Positions 52,144-61,011 of a stretch of 64,000 nucleotides of DNA are shown one piece after another. This DNA comes from Plantibacter sp. ME-Dv--P-122b (GTDB lineage Bacteria; Actinomycetota; Actinomycetes; Actinomycetales; Microbacteriaceae). The stretch is from NCBI RefSeq assembly GCF_030209375.1, contig NZ_JARVSC010000001.1, positions 434,001 to 498,000 of the forward strand. Reading direction: 5' to 3'. The position numbers and the translations under genes were made by a program. Numbering within the stretch: position 1 is the stretch's first letter; every line of letters begins with the position of its first letter. The notes under the pieces are model-generated. The model did no database searches. It was not told the origin of the DNA and was given only the letters and a program-made list of their open reading frames with translations.

Positions 52144-52815
52144 CTACGGTGTCGTGCCGACGAGCGACGCGAAGACCACGTAGTTGTTCGCGTAGGTGTT
52201 CGCGGCGTCGTCGAAGGGGCCGTTGCAGGTGATGAGCCGAAGCTGCGCGTCGGGGGTCGGCCCGTAGACCTCCTCGGTGGGGAAGGTCTTCTTCTCGACG
52301 TCGATGGCGCGGTCCACGGCATAGGTGGCGGTCGAGCCGTCGGACATCGTGACCGTGACCTGGTCGCCCGCCACGAGCTGCTTGAGGTGGACGAACACCG
52401 CCTCACGGAGGGTCGTGTCGAGGTGACCGGCGATGACCGCCGGACCCACCTGGCCGGGCAGGACACCGGCCCGGTACCACCCGGCGTCCTCCCACTCGAC
52501 GGGCGGCAGGAGGACACCGGACGCGTCGCGTTCGAGCGGTTCGACCGCCGCGTCGACACCGATCGACGGGATCTGCACCCGGCTCACACTCAGCGCGCTG
52601 ACATCGGCGGTCGGCGCCTGGGCGACCGGGTCCTGCTTCGCGCCGGCGGCGCCACGGTCGGTCGCCTCCGATGAGGTGATGGGACCGTCGGCGGCGTTCG
52701 GCGAGGTCGGCGTCTGCCCGGCGTGCGTCGTGGCGCAGCCCGAGAGGGCGAGCGCCGTGAGGAGTGCTCCGGCGGCGGCGAGCATACTGATCGACCGGCG
52801 GCGTGCGCGGGTCAT
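52144..52815 (-). CDS. class F-like sortase, predicted lipoprotein
   Basis: A 223-residue sortase. The signal sequence ends in a lipobox, ALSGC (Cys27), so it is probably lipid-anchored. A linker follows, then the sortase barrel from about residue 78, with VIAGHLDTT (His131) and LITCNGPFD (Cys197). After Cys197 there is no Arg or Lys at all, although sortases normally have a catalytic Arg in that stretch. It has a strong GAAGGAG ribosome binding site, and its ATG overlaps the GH8 gene stop (ATGA), so the two are co-translated. Role: transpeptidase joining a protein or glycan-bearing partner to the envelope. Confidence 0.8.
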   Translation of the reverse strand: MTRARRRSISMLAAAGALLTALALSGCATTHAGQTPTSPNAADGPITSSEATDRGAAGAKQDPVAQAPTADVSALSVSRVQIPSIGVDAAVEPLERDASGVLLPPVEWEDAGWYRAGVLPGQVGPAVIAGHLDTTLREAVFVHLKQLVAGDQVTVTMSDGSTATYAVDRAIDVEKKTFPTEEVYGPTPDAQLRLITCNGPFDDAANTYANNYVVFASLVGTTP

Positions 52816-53996
52816 GAGGTGGCTCCTTCGGTGAGCGGCGGGCACCCGTCCAGCTCACCGGTCGTGAGCATCATGGGCGCGAGAGCTGCCCAGGCGGCGC
52901 CGAAGTAGCTCGGCACCTCCTGCGCGAGTTCGTCGGCGGCGCGGAGGTCGTCCGCCGACTCCGGCAGGTTGCCCACGGCCGCGCGCGCGGCCGCTCGGGC
53001 CTGAAGGGCGAGCGGGTGCACGTCCGAGGTCAGCGGTGATCCGCCGAGATCGGTCTCCGCCCGCAGCTCCTTCGACCGAGCGAGGGTCGAGGCGAGACGC
53101 GCGGCGGTCGCCTGGTCGGCGGCGTCGCAGGACTCGGCGTAGCGGATCGGGAGCCGGGCCGCGTCGTACCCGTAGCGGACGCTCTGCCCGGTCCCTGCCG
53201 CGCCGGGCATGGCGTCGACGGTGCCGTCGGCGTGCACCTGCGCCCAGTCCGGCGGGAGCGGGCTCTCGTCGAGCAGGGTGGTCGTGACCGCTGCGGAACC
53301 CGCCTGCAGTTCGGCCCACCGCGGGTCACCCGTCGCCGCACCCAGCACCGAGAAGGCGACGGGGGAGGCATAGGACGGGTTGTACGCGTAGGGCTCGGTC
53401 GCTGCGGCCCAGACGCCGGGCAGCAGGATCCGGCCCGCGGCGGTCTCGGCGGTCATGCGGTCCGCGATCACACCGGCGAGCGTGACGCCGGCCTCGGTGA
53501 ACCGCGGCTCGTCGAACCGGGTGCCGGCGATGACCAGCGCGCGGGCGGCGTCGAGGTCCGCGTCGCTGGCGGGTTCGTCGTCGACGACCTCACCGTCGCT
53601 CCACCGCCAGGCGAGCAGTCCGTCGGTACGCTGCAGGTGTTGCTCGGTCCAGTCCCAGATCTCGGTGAAGGACTGCTCGTCCCCGACCCCGGCCGCGACG
53701 AGCAGTCCGTAGGCCTGCCCTTCGCTGACCGTGTCGTCACCCTGGTCCCGGCGCACGACGCGGCCGTCGTCGACCCAGTCGGCGAGGAACGCGTCGGCGG
53801 CCTCGGTGGTGGTCCGATCCGTGACCGTCGCAGTCGGGTCCGGCTGTCCGTCGGCGTCGGAGGAGCCGGGTGACGCGGCGGTCGGGCCCTGGAAGAGGTT
53901 CGCCGGGAACCCGGTCGCCAGCGAGGCGATCACGGCGGTCGCGGTGACCGCGGCGACCGCGGTCGCGGCGATGCCGATCGTCTTCTTGGCGCTCAT
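52812..53996 (-). CDS. glycoside hydrolase family 8 (endoglucanase/BcsZ-like)
   Basis: A 394-residue exported hydrolase, with an uncleaved or cleaved N-terminal signal (KKTIGIAATAVAAVTATAVI). TVSEGQAYGLLVAAG (Glu92) matches the general-acid motif of GH8 enzymes, and ASDADLDAARALVIAG (about 143-158) the aspartate motif that follows. RYGYDAARLPIRYA is the usual third motif. BcsZ-type GH8 enzymes trim nascent cellulose-like glycans. It is sandwiched between the DUF4397 and sortase genes, 2 nt from one and overlapping the other. Confidence 0.82.
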   Translation of the reverse strand: MSAKKTIGIAATAVAAVTATAVIASLATGFPANLFQGPTAASPGSSDADGQPDPTATVTDRTTTEAADAFLADWVDDGRVVRRDQGDDTVSEGQAYGLLVAAGVGDEQSFTEIWDWTEQHLQRTDGLLAWRWSDGEVVDDEPASDADLDAARALVIAGTRFDEPRFTEAGVTLAGVIADRMTAETAAGRILLPGVWAAATEPYAYNPSYASPVAFSVLGAATGDPRWAELQAGSAAVTTTLLDESPLPPDWAQVHADGTVDAMPGAAGTGQSVRYGYDAARLPIRYAESCDAADQATAARLASTLARSKELRAETDLGGSPLTSDVHPLALQARAAARAAVGNLPESADDLRAADELAQEVPSYFGAAWAALAPMMLTTGELDGCPPLTEGATS

Positions 53997-53998
53997 GG

Positions 53999-54847
53999 TC
54001 AGCTCACCGCCGTCCCGAAGTCGTGCACGAGCCGGGCGAGCTTCGCGTCGAGGTCGTCGAGGACGCCTCGCAGCGTCGACGACTCCTTGGCGAGTCCACC
54101 GCCACCGGTCTCCACCGGACCCTCGGGAGCGTCTCCGGCCGCGGAGCTGTCGAGGACGGGCATGAGGGTGACGCCACCTGCGGCGTTGTCGAGCACGAAG
54201 AGCGTGCTCACCGTGCCGGGCGCGAGGTTCACGGAGGCTTCGGCCGCCTGCTTGCCGCCGGTCAGCTCGAGATCCCACGGGCCGGCGGGGACGCTCGCGT
54301 AGTCGGTCGCCGTGCCGGTGGTGGCGCCCTTCGCGATGGGCATGCCGGTCGAGGTGCTGACGTCGACGCTCTTCACGTCGGTCGACGCCTGGATCAGCCG
54401 GATGCGCGCGGCACCCTCGGTCGGACCGGTGAGGTCGTCCTCGAACACCTTCGTCTGCAGGTCCTTGTTGGGACCGTAGGCCGCGACGGTGGCCGCTTCC
54501 CCGGCCGTGATGGTCACGTTGGTGCTGATGACCGGCTTCGTGCTGTCGGGCGACCCGGCGGGCACCATCGACACCACGTAGGTGCCGGCGGCCAGGTCGG
54601 TGTAGGGGGAGACCTGGCCGTAGGCGACGTCGTCGAGTTCGAACACGGTCGCGCCGCCGGAGAGTGCCGACAGTTTCACGTCGACGGTCTTGGTGTCGGC
54701 TGAGAGGTGGCCGACGCGGATCCAGCCGGAGCCTGCAGCATCGGTGGTGGCGGCGCTCGCGGCGGTGGTGCCGAAGCCGATGAGTGCTGCCGTCGCGACG
54801 GCGGCGAGGCCGCTGAGGGCGAGTCGCCTCGTGGTGGTGGTTCGCAT
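53999..54847 (-). CDS. DUF4397 domain-containing secreted protein
   Basis: A 282-residue secreted protein: signal peptide (LALSGLAAVATAALIGFGTTAASA), then two DUF4397 beta-sandwich modules (GWIRVGHLSADTKTVDVKL and AARIRLIQASTDVKSVDV begin each). A Gly/Glu linker and a short C-terminal amphipathic helix (LDDLDAKLARLVHDFGT) follow. No LPXTG-type signal or membrane anchor is visible, so it is not an obvious sortase substrate by itself. AGGAG lies 6 nt before the ATG. The gene is part of the glycan cluster, 80 nt after the GT39 gene. Confidence 0.82.
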   Translation of the reverse strand: MRTTTTRRLALSGLAAVATAALIGFGTTAASAATTDAAGSGWIRVGHLSADTKTVDVKLSALSGGATVFELDDVAYGQVSPYTDLAAGTYVVSMVPAGSPDSTKPVISTNVTITAGEAATVAAYGPNKDLQTKVFEDDLTGPTEGAARIRLIQASTDVKSVDVSTSTGMPIAKGATTGTATDYASVPAGPWDLELTGGKQAAEASVNLAPGTVSTLFVLDNAAGGVTLMPVLDSSAAGDAPEGPVETGGGGLAKESSTLRGVLDDLDAKLARLVHDFGTAVS

Positions 54848-54927
54848 GGTGGAACTCCTGTTCTTCGGGTGGTTCGGGGGTTCGGATGGTTCTGGCGTCC
54901 GGCTCGAGCCGGTGCTCGGGAAGCCGG

Positions 54928-56958
54928 TCAGCGGACGACGTCGGGTTCGACGACCGAGTAGGTGACCCGCACGCCGGCCGCCGTCTCCTCGACGCGGTCG
55001 GCCGCGTAGTCGCCCTGGATCGAGCGGATGGAGTCGGCCAGACGGCTGTCGCCCGCCTCGGTGCCGGTGCGGAGCACCATCGTCCGGCGCACGTCGCCCG
55101 TCTCGCCGTCGAGCACCGGGGTGCTCTCGAGCCGGACCGGCGTCGTGGCGAGCACCTGTCCGAGGGCGAGCAGGGCGCGGGAGTCGAGCTGGCCGTCGCT
55201 GACGGTCTGCGCGGCCTCCGCCGAGACGCTGAGCGAGGGGTTCAGCAGGAGCTGCGCACCGAGGGCCGCCCGAGCCGCCGTGCGTCCGGCAGCCTGCTCG
55301 GCCGCCGCGTCGAGACCGTCGGCGTCGATGCGGCGGACCTCGACGGCCTGCGTCCCGGAGCCGAAGGTCGCGACGAGCTCGGAGTTGTCGATCGCTCCCT
55401 TCACCTCGGGGAAAGTGGTCGGGAAGGTCCGCATCGAGTCGGTCGTGACGATGTAGTCGGCGTCGCGCCAGCCGTTGGGCGACTGGGCTTGGACGGCGGA
55501 GTCGGTGTCCATCTTGTAGTACCAGATGACGTTGTCCCGGTCGAAGCCGCTCTCGACGAGGTCGACCCACATCGCGTCGTCGACGATCACGCGGGACTCC
55601 TTCGGCACATTGGTCTGGACCCACTGCTGGGCCTGCCGGACCGGCTTGTCGAGGTCGGCGAGGAGGAAGCCGCGGAGCTGGGTCGCCGTGTTGGGGACGG
55701 CGACGACGGCTGCCGCGAGCACGGCGGCGACCCACACGGCTCCGGCCGCACGTCCGCCGAGGAGACGACGACGCGGCGCTCCCGCCTCGACGGTCGAGCG
55801 GCGACGGAACCGGCGGATGGCCGCGCCGGTCACGCCCATGATGAGGATCGTCATGAACGGCAGCAGCATGATGACGTAGGGCACCGGCAGGTACCCGCCC
55901 GGACGCAGCATGAAGAGGCCGAGGAAGACGGTCATCGCGGCGATGACACGCAGTCGCGAGATGAAGAGCCCGGCGACGGCGGCCACCGCTCCGGCGACGA
56001 GGAGTGCCGCGTCCAGCTGCCACCACATGCTCAGGGTCTTGGCCGACAGGCTCTCGGGGTCGAAGAGGGAGCCGCTGGCGACGCGCGATCCGAGCTGGAA
56101 GAACACGCCGCCGAGGAGGCTCACGCGGTCCGGGCCGGGGACGAGTTCGCCCTTGATGGCGGCGAAGAGCACGTAGGTGAACCCGATGACGACGACGATG
56201 GTCGCAGCGACCGGCAGCGTGTACCGGCGGGTCTCCTTCCGAGCCGCGCGCCACATGGTCCAGGCGAGGAAGGGCAGAGCGAGCAGGAAGGTCTCCTTGC
56301 TCAGCACGGCGATGCCGAACGCGGCGGCGGAACCCGCGAAGCCGACGAGCTGGTGCTTGCGGCTCGTCGCGAGGATGAAGGCGCCGAGGAGCCAAGGCAC
56401 CGCGACGTTGTCGAGGTAGACGGTGCGGTGGAACTGCACCGCGAGTGGCGAGATCGCGAACACGAGTGCGGCGACGGCGGCCATGGCCCGGCTGAGGTGC
56501 AGGCGGCGGGCGAGGACCCACACGAGCACGACGGCGATGAGCGTCGCGACCAACATGGCCTCACGTGCCGCGACCACGGCGATGTCGTAGCGGTCGAACG
56601 CGCCGGTCAGCCCCGTGTAGGCCGCGATCTGCAGCCAACCGAGCGGCGGGTGGTCGTACCAGTAGGTGTAGTGGGCGAGTTCGCCGAGCTTCAGCACGCT
56701 CCACGCCTGGGCGGTGTAGGTGCCCTCATCGTCGATGCGTTGCGGGGATCCGCCCAGGTTCATCGCCTGCACGACGGCGGCGATGGCGAGCACGGGCAGG
56801 AGGAAGGCCAGGGTGCGACCGTGGCGCGAGAGCCAGCGGCGCACGACGCCGGGGCCTCGCTGCGTCGGTGGTCCGGAGGCGAGCCAGCCGAGGCGGTCGC
56901 TCTCCAGATGGAGCTCTGGTCGGCCGGGGGCTGCCGGTCGTTCGAGGATGCCGGTCAT
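54928..56958 (-). CDS. GT39/ArnT-like membrane glycosyltransferase
   Basis: A 676-residue integral membrane transferase of the GT-C fold. QRIDDEGTYTAQAWS (Asp76/Asp77/Glu78) in the first extracytoplasmic loop is the acidic catalytic pair of PMT/ArnT-type enzymes, and YDHPPLGWLQIA follows as usual. About 11-12 helices lie in the first 420 residues; a soluble C-terminal domain of about 240 residues follows. Such enzymes use polyprenol-phosphate sugars, which suits the Dpm1-like gene downstream. Its ATG overlaps the GT2 gene stop (ATGA). Confidence 0.82.
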   Translation of the reverse strand: MTGILERPAAPGRPELHLESDRLGWLASGPPTQRGPGVVRRWLSRHGRTLAFLLPVLAIAAVVQAMNLGGSPQRIDDEGTYTAQAWSVLKLGELAHYTYWYDHPPLGWLQIAAYTGLTGAFDRYDIAVVAAREAMLVATLIAVVLVWVLARRLHLSRAMAAVAALVFAISPLAVQFHRTVYLDNVAVPWLLGAFILATSRKHQLVGFAGSAAAFGIAVLSKETFLLALPFLAWTMWRAARKETRRYTLPVAATIVVVIGFTYVLFAAIKGELVPGPDRVSLLGGVFFQLGSRVASGSLFDPESLSAKTLSMWWQLDAALLVAGAVAAVAGLFISRLRVIAAMTVFLGLFMLRPGGYLPVPYVIMLLPFMTILIMGVTGAAIRRFRRRSTVEAGAPRRRLLGGRAAGAVWVAAVLAAAVVAVPNTATQLRGFLLADLDKPVRQAQQWVQTNVPKESRVIVDDAMWVDLVESGFDRDNVIWYYKMDTDSAVQAQSPNGWRDADYIVTTDSMRTFPTTFPEVKGAIDNSELVATFGSGTQAVEVRRIDADGLDAAAEQAAGRTAARAALGAQLLLNPSLSVSAEAAQTVSDGQLDSRALLALGQVLATTPVRLESTPVLDGETGDVRRTMVLRTGTEAGDSRLADSIRSIQGDYAADRVEETAAGVRVTYSVVEPDVVR

Positions 56959-58475
56959 CGGGTTGCTCCGTTCTGGAGGACGAGCTCGGGTGCGCGGTCG
57001 GGCAGGTCGACGGAGACGGGAGCGGCCTCGGTGGCCTCGGCGACCTCCTCGCTGCGGTGGGCGCCGGTGTGCTCCGTCTTCTCCCAGGAGTGGTCGCCCT
57101 TCCACTCGCGGAAGACGGAACGGACGGCGGCCAGCCCGAGGAAGATCTGGTACGGGAAGGTGCCGAGGATCAGCCGGGCGTAGTCGCGGAAGCGGACCTT
57201 CTGGCCGTAGAGGCGACCGAACTCACCGAGCCCGGAGGCCTCCACCGCGAGGGTGACGATCGTCGGCGCGAGTGGGATGAAGGTGAGGAGGGCGATCGGC
57301 GCGGGCACTTTCGCGAACAGCACCAGCAGGACCGAGACGGGGATGAGGAGGCCGGTCGCCGCCTGGAGGAACGGCATCGAGAGCAGGTAGCGGGCGAACA
57401 TGCGCTGACGGAACGTCGGCAGCTTGCGCCACTCGCCCTTCTTCAGGACCTGCAGGAAGCCCTGGTTCCAGCGCGTGCGCTGCTTGTACAGCGACTGCAG
57501 GGTGCCGGGCGTCTCCTCGCGGGTGACGACCTCCGGGCTGTACGCGACGACGACCGTCGCGCCGGCACTCGAGAGCCGGACGCCGAGCTCGCAGTCCTCG
57601 GCGAGGCAGCCGTCGTCCCAGCCCTCCGACCAGTCGAGCCAGGTCTTCTTGACGAACACCGTGTTGCCGCCGAGCGGGATGAAGCGGGAGTCCGCGTGGA
57701 AGTGCAGGCGCGACCGGAACCAGAAGTAGTACTCGAGCACGTTCCGGAGCGACCACCAGCTCGACTGGAAGTTCATGAGCTGGACGCCGCCCTGGACGAC
57801 GTCGGCGCCGCTCTCGGTGAAGCGGGAGTCCACGAGCGTGAGCAGGCGCGGATGCACCTCGTCCTCGGCGTCGAACACGCCCACGACGTCGCCTCGGGCG
57901 ATCTGCAGCGCCCGGTTGAGGGCCTTCGGCTTGTTCTTCGGGACGCTGTCGTCCACGACGACCTTGATGAGCTCGGGGTGGCGGGCGGCGGCCTCGCGGA
58001 CGACGCGTTCGGTCCCGGGGTCGTCGTGGCCGACGATCGCGATGATCTCGAAGTCGGGGTGGTCCTGTTCGGCGAGGCGGTCGAGGGTCTGGCCCATGAC
58101 CTCCTCCTCATGCCGACCGGGGACGAGCAGGGTGAAGGAGTGCTTCGCCGGCAGCGGGACTGCGGCGAACCCGGTGTTCTTCAGGTGGCCGGTCGACCGC
58201 CAGGCGTGGAGCATCCAGTAGAGCGTGGTGACGGCGATGATCGTCAGCGCGGCGGCGAACAGCAGCATGGTGCCGTAGCCGAGCCATTCGCCGATGCTCC
58301 AGGAGCCGGGGTCGGCCGCCGACGCCGGGTCCACCAGGGTCCCGCGGTTCGGCAGCGGTTCCACGGGTGCCGCGGGCTGCGGGGTCAGCAGGGGAGCGGG
58401 CTCGTCCGCGGCGGCGAACGGGCGGGAGGGGATGAGCGCGAGCGCTCCGAGCAGCGGTGCGAGTGCGGGTGCCAT
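56955..58475 (-). CDS. processive-type GT2 glycosyltransferase (BcsA/HAS-like)
   Basis: A 506-residue membrane GT2. After an N-terminal signal-like segment and one helix (about 66-88), the catalytic domain shows VGVFDAEDEVHP (acidic 202-205), GGNTVFVKK, EDCELGVRL (Asp294) and QRTRW (332-336). This is the D, DxD, D, QxxRW set of processive beta-glycan synthases. C-terminal helices follow. No PilZ domain is seen. It overlaps the GtrA-like gene by 1 nt (TGATG) and the GT39 gene by 4 nt. It likely polymerises a surface polysaccharide. Confidence 0.82.
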   Translation of the reverse strand: MAPALAPLLGALALIPSRPFAAADEPAPLLTPQPAAPVEPLPNRGTLVDPASAADPGSWSIGEWLGYGTMLLFAAALTIIAVTTLYWMLHAWRSTGHLKNTGFAAVPLPAKHSFTLLVPGRHEEEVMGQTLDRLAEQDHPDFEIIAIVGHDDPGTERVVREAAARHPELIKVVVDDSVPKNKPKALNRALQIARGDVVGVFDAEDEVHPRLLTLVDSRFTESGADVVQGGVQLMNFQSSWWSLRNVLEYYFWFRSRLHFHADSRFIPLGGNTVFVKKTWLDWSEGWDDGCLAEDCELGVRLSSAGATVVVAYSPEVVTREETPGTLQSLYKQRTRWNQGFLQVLKKGEWRKLPTFRQRMFARYLLSMPFLQAATGLLIPVSVLLVLFAKVPAPIALLTFIPLAPTIVTLAVEASGLGEFGRLYGQKVRFRDYARLILGTFPYQIFLGLAAVRSVFREWKGDHSWEKTEHTGAHRSEEVAEATEAAPVSVDLPDRAPELVLQNGATR

Positions 58476-59140
58476 CAGGACAGGCCTCCAGAGGTCGGCA
58501 GTGCGTGGGTCGGTGCGGATCGACGGCGGGTCGTGGTGCGCGGTGCGGCGGCGGGTGCCGGTGCGGCCGGGCTCGAGACGGGCGCTTCCTGCGTCGTCGT
58601 GCTCCGACGGCGACTGGTCGCCGACTCGGCGGGCCGGAAGACGACGAACCGGTAGGCGAGGAAGCGGAACACCATGCCGAGGACGAGTCCGACGCCGTTG
58701 CCCGCGATGTTGTCGGCGAGCGGCGTGGTGTAACCGAGGACGTAGTGCGAGACGAAGAGACACCCTGCGGCGATCCCGAGGCCCAGGACGTTCATGAGCG
58801 CGAAGAGGGCGCCTTCCTTCCACACCGCGCGGCGGTGCTCGGTCCGGAACGTCAGCGCCCGGTTGCCGAGCCACGCGACGATCGTGGCGACGGCGACGGA
58901 GATCACCTTCGCGCCGATCGGCTTGTCGTCGAGCACGGTGAACCGGAGGAGGTTGTACACGCCGACGTCCACGACGAACGCGGTACCGCCGACGAGGCCG
59001 AAGGTGACCAGCTGGGAGACGAGCTTGGGGAGACGCAACGGCTGGCGTGCACGGCGGGGACGCGTTCCCGGAGCGATGGATCGTTCGGGGACGGACGGCT
59101 GGCTCGGGTGCACGACGGAAGATTCGGGCTTCACGGTCAT
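58475..59140 (-). CDS. GtrA family membrane protein
   Basis: A 221-residue protein with four helices from about 42 to 170 (LVTFGLVGGTAFVVDVGVYN starts the first) and Pro/Ser/Ala-rich, basic tails on either side. GtrA-like proteins are proposed to move polyprenol-phosphate sugars across the membrane or to assist glycosyltransferases. It is the first gene of the 59-52 kb cluster and is coupled to the GT2 gene. No clear ribosome binding site precedes the ATG. Confidence 0.8.
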   Translation of the reverse strand: MTVKPESSVVHPSQPSVPERSIAPGTRPRRARQPLRLPKLVSQLVTFGLVGGTAFVVDVGVYNLLRFTVLDDKPIGAKVISVAVATIVAWLGNRALTFRTEHRRAVWKEGALFALMNVLGLGIAAGCLFVSHYVLGYTTPLADNIAGNGVGLVLGMVFRFLAYRFVVFRPAESATSRRRSTTTQEAPVSSPAAPAPAAAPRTTTRRRSAPTHALPTSGGLS

Positions 59141-59437
59141 GCACGCCGTTCGGGGGCATCGCGAACCGCGGTTTGGTCGATGCCGACACCGCCCAGGGTT
59201 TTGCCAGGTTCACGAAACAGGGCCGAAATCCCTTGCTTTTCCGCGGAAGTCGACGTACTCGCGAGGCTGTGGGGGACAACACCCCGGCCCCCTGAACTGG
59301 GCCTGCGCCCGCCCGTCAACCGGCACGACGGCGATCCCTCGGTCGCCTACGATGGGGGCAACGCCCGGTGTGCTCGGGCGTCGTGTCGCCCTGATTCGCG
59401 GGTGCGCGAGGACGACCGGCACAGAGGGAGACATCTG
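59141..59437. other. divergent spacer between glycan cluster and DUF7882 gene
   Basis: 297 bp with no gene. TACGAT at 59348-59353 is a candidate -10 for the rightward gene. The 59160-59230 stretch, near the gtrA side, is the less GC-rich part and may hold the cluster promoter, but I cannot point to convincing hexamers. Confidence 0.4.
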
Positions 59438-59800
59438 GTGGGAAAGCTGATCTACGGGAGTTCGTCGCGTGAACTCGAACTCGACGACCGGATGCTCGCG
59501 CACGTGAAGTCGATCGCGGTCATGAAGCTGCGGCGCAACGAGTCATTCACGATCTCCTGGCCGCGTTCGCTCGAGACCGGAGGCGGACGCGTGACGATCT
59601 GGGTGCACCCGTCGATCTCGTTGCAGTTCGAGTTCGACCAGGAGCAGCGACCGGAGCTCAACCGCAGCTGGCTCGAGTCGATGATGCAGGACGCCAACAA
59701 GACCGGCGACCTCGCCATCGGTCGCGAAGTCCCCGACATCGACCAGCGGGCGCGCCCGACCAACGTCAGTGAGCCCCGCCCCCGGAAGTCCTCCGCGTGA
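59438..59800 (+). CDS. DUF7882-type small protein (copy 2)
   Basis: A 120-residue protein starting VGKLIYGSSSRELELDDRML, with KLRRNESFTISW, GGGRVTIWV and SLQFEFDQEQRPELNRSW. It shares the LIYG, DD.xLAH, KLRR.ESF, GGGR, W and QF.F positions with the product at 39002. The C-terminus is a longer polar tail. The GTG at 59438 has GAGGGAG about 9 nt upstream. It is followed by an SDR gene whose start overlaps its stop (GTGA). Family function unknown. Confidence 0.75.
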   Translation: MGKLIYGSSSRELELDDRMLAHVKSIAVMKLRRNESFTISWPRSLETGGGRVTIWVHPSISLQFEFDQEQRPELNRSWLESMMQDANKTGDLAIGREVPDIDQRARPTNVSEPRPRKSSA

Positions 59801-60630
59801 GCGACCGGGTGATCGTCCTCACCGGTGCCAGCGATGGCATCGGTGCCGCGGCCGCGAAGGCGTTGACGGACGCGGGCGAGCAGGTCGTGGTGGTCGGGCG
59901 GTCACCGGAGAAGACCGCAGCCGTCGCGCAGCGGATCGGGGCTGACTCGTTCATCTCCGACTTCGCCGAACTGGCGCAGGTCCGGCTGCTCGCCGAACAG
60001 CTCCTCGAGCGGTACTCGCGGATCGACGTCCTCGCGAACAACGCCGGCGGCATCTTCGGTGCCGACCGCCGGGTCACGGTCGACGGCCACGAGCAGACGT
60101 TCCAGATCAACTACCTGGCACCCGCGCTCCTCACCCATCTCCTGCTGGCCCGCCTCGTCGAGTCCGAGGCGACGGTCATCAACACCTCCAGTGTCGCCAA
60201 CCGCCTGTTCGGGAAGCTCGACCTCGACGACCTCGACGCCGAACGGTCCTACTCGCCCACGCGCGCCTACGGCAACGCGAAGCTGGCGCAGATCCTCTTC
60301 ACGAAGGAGCTCGACCGCCGGTACGGCCCGCGCGGCCTGTCCGCCGCGGCGTTCCACCCGGGGGTCATCTCGACGAACTTCTCCAGCTCACCCGACGGCG
60401 CGATGCGGTTCCTCTACGCGAACCCGCTCGGGCGTCGCCTGCTGAACACCCCCGAGGAGGGTGCCGACACCCTCTTCTGGCTCGCCGAGAGTCAGCCGGG
60501 CCTCGACTGGACCTCGGGCGGCTACTTCGTGAAGCGGAAGCCCGCGCGCACGAACAAGCTCGCCGACGACGTCGCCCTCGCCCGCGGGCTCTGGGAACGG
60601 ACCGAGGAGCTGCTCGCCGAGCACCGCTGA
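59797..60630 (+). CDS. SDR family oxidoreductase
   Basis: A 277-residue SDR: TGASDGIGAAAAKAL (9-23), LANNAGGIFG, NTSSV and YGNAKLAQILF (Tyr..Lys) are the standard cofactor and catalytic motifs, and the sequence is like the retinol-dehydrogenase/WW-oxidoreductase group. It overlaps the DUF7882 gene (GTGA) and so is probably co-translated with it. Substrate unknown. Confidence 0.85.
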   Translation: MSDRVIVLTGASDGIGAAAAKALTDAGEQVVVVGRSPEKTAAVAQRIGADSFISDFAELAQVRLLAEQLLERYSRIDVLANNAGGIFGADRRVTVDGHEQTFQINYLAPALLTHLLLARLVESEATVINTSSVANRLFGKLDLDDLDAERSYSPTRAYGNAKLAQILFTKELDRRYGPRGLSAAAFHPGVISTNFSSSPDGAMRFLYANPLGRRLLNTPEEGADTLFWLAESQPGLDWTSGGYFVKRKPARTNKLADDVALARGLWERTEELLAEHR

Positions 60631-60689
60631 GCGGTTCCGTCGGTTCGCCGCCGCGGCTCCCGCGCCACCCGGCCCGGGTGACGGGAGCC

Positions 60690-60695
60690 TAGGCT
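60690..60695 (+). promoter_or_regulatory. -10 hexamer of the leaderless 57-aa gene
   Basis: TAGGCT, 6 nt, then ATG at 60702. It matches the leaderless pattern seen at several other genes in the window. Confidence 0.6.
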
Positions 60696-60701
60696 GGTGG
60701 G

Positions 60702-60875
60702 ATGCGATGGAACGAATGGACGACGGCGCTCGTCGTCGCCGGGGTCCTCGCGCTCGCCGCGCTGCTGATGCTCCTGGTGCTCGGACCCGAGGCGCCGGTC
60801 GTGTGGGGACTCGTCTCCGGCGTGCTGCTCGCCATCGTCGTCGGTGCCATGGCGTTCGTCAAGCGCGAGCGCTGA
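60702..60875 (+). CDS. small two-helix membrane protein
   Basis: A 57-residue ORF: MRWNEWTTAL, two hydrophobic helices (about 9-28 and 33-52) separated by GPEAPVV, and a basic end (FVKRER). It is supported by a clear leaderless promoter, G/C-rich third codon positions and a stop 15 nt before a CTGAG-type repeat pair. I do not recognise a family; a small membrane protein of the DUF-type is likely. Confidence 0.6.
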   Translation: MRWNEWTTALVVAGVLALAALLMLLVLGPEAPVVWGLVSGVLLAIVVGAMAFVKRER

Positions 60876-60890
60876 CCGTTCCGGTCGCCG

Positions 60891-60942
60891 CCCTTCGACA
60901 GGCTCAGGGACCGGAAGGGCCCGGTCACTGAGCTTGTCGAAG
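60891..60942. repeat. inverted pair of CTGAGCYTGTCGAAG-type repeats
   Basis: CCCTTCGACAGGCTCAGGGA (60891-60910) and GGTCACTGAGCTTGTCGAAG (60923-60942) are two copies in opposite orientation, able to pair. The spacer is 12 bp. Confidence 0.75.
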
Positions 60943-61011
60943 TGCCAGAAGGGACCTCCCGATCCTGTCCAGGCCTGGGCGAGTCGGGCGACGGTGCGCG
61001 AGGATGGAGCC

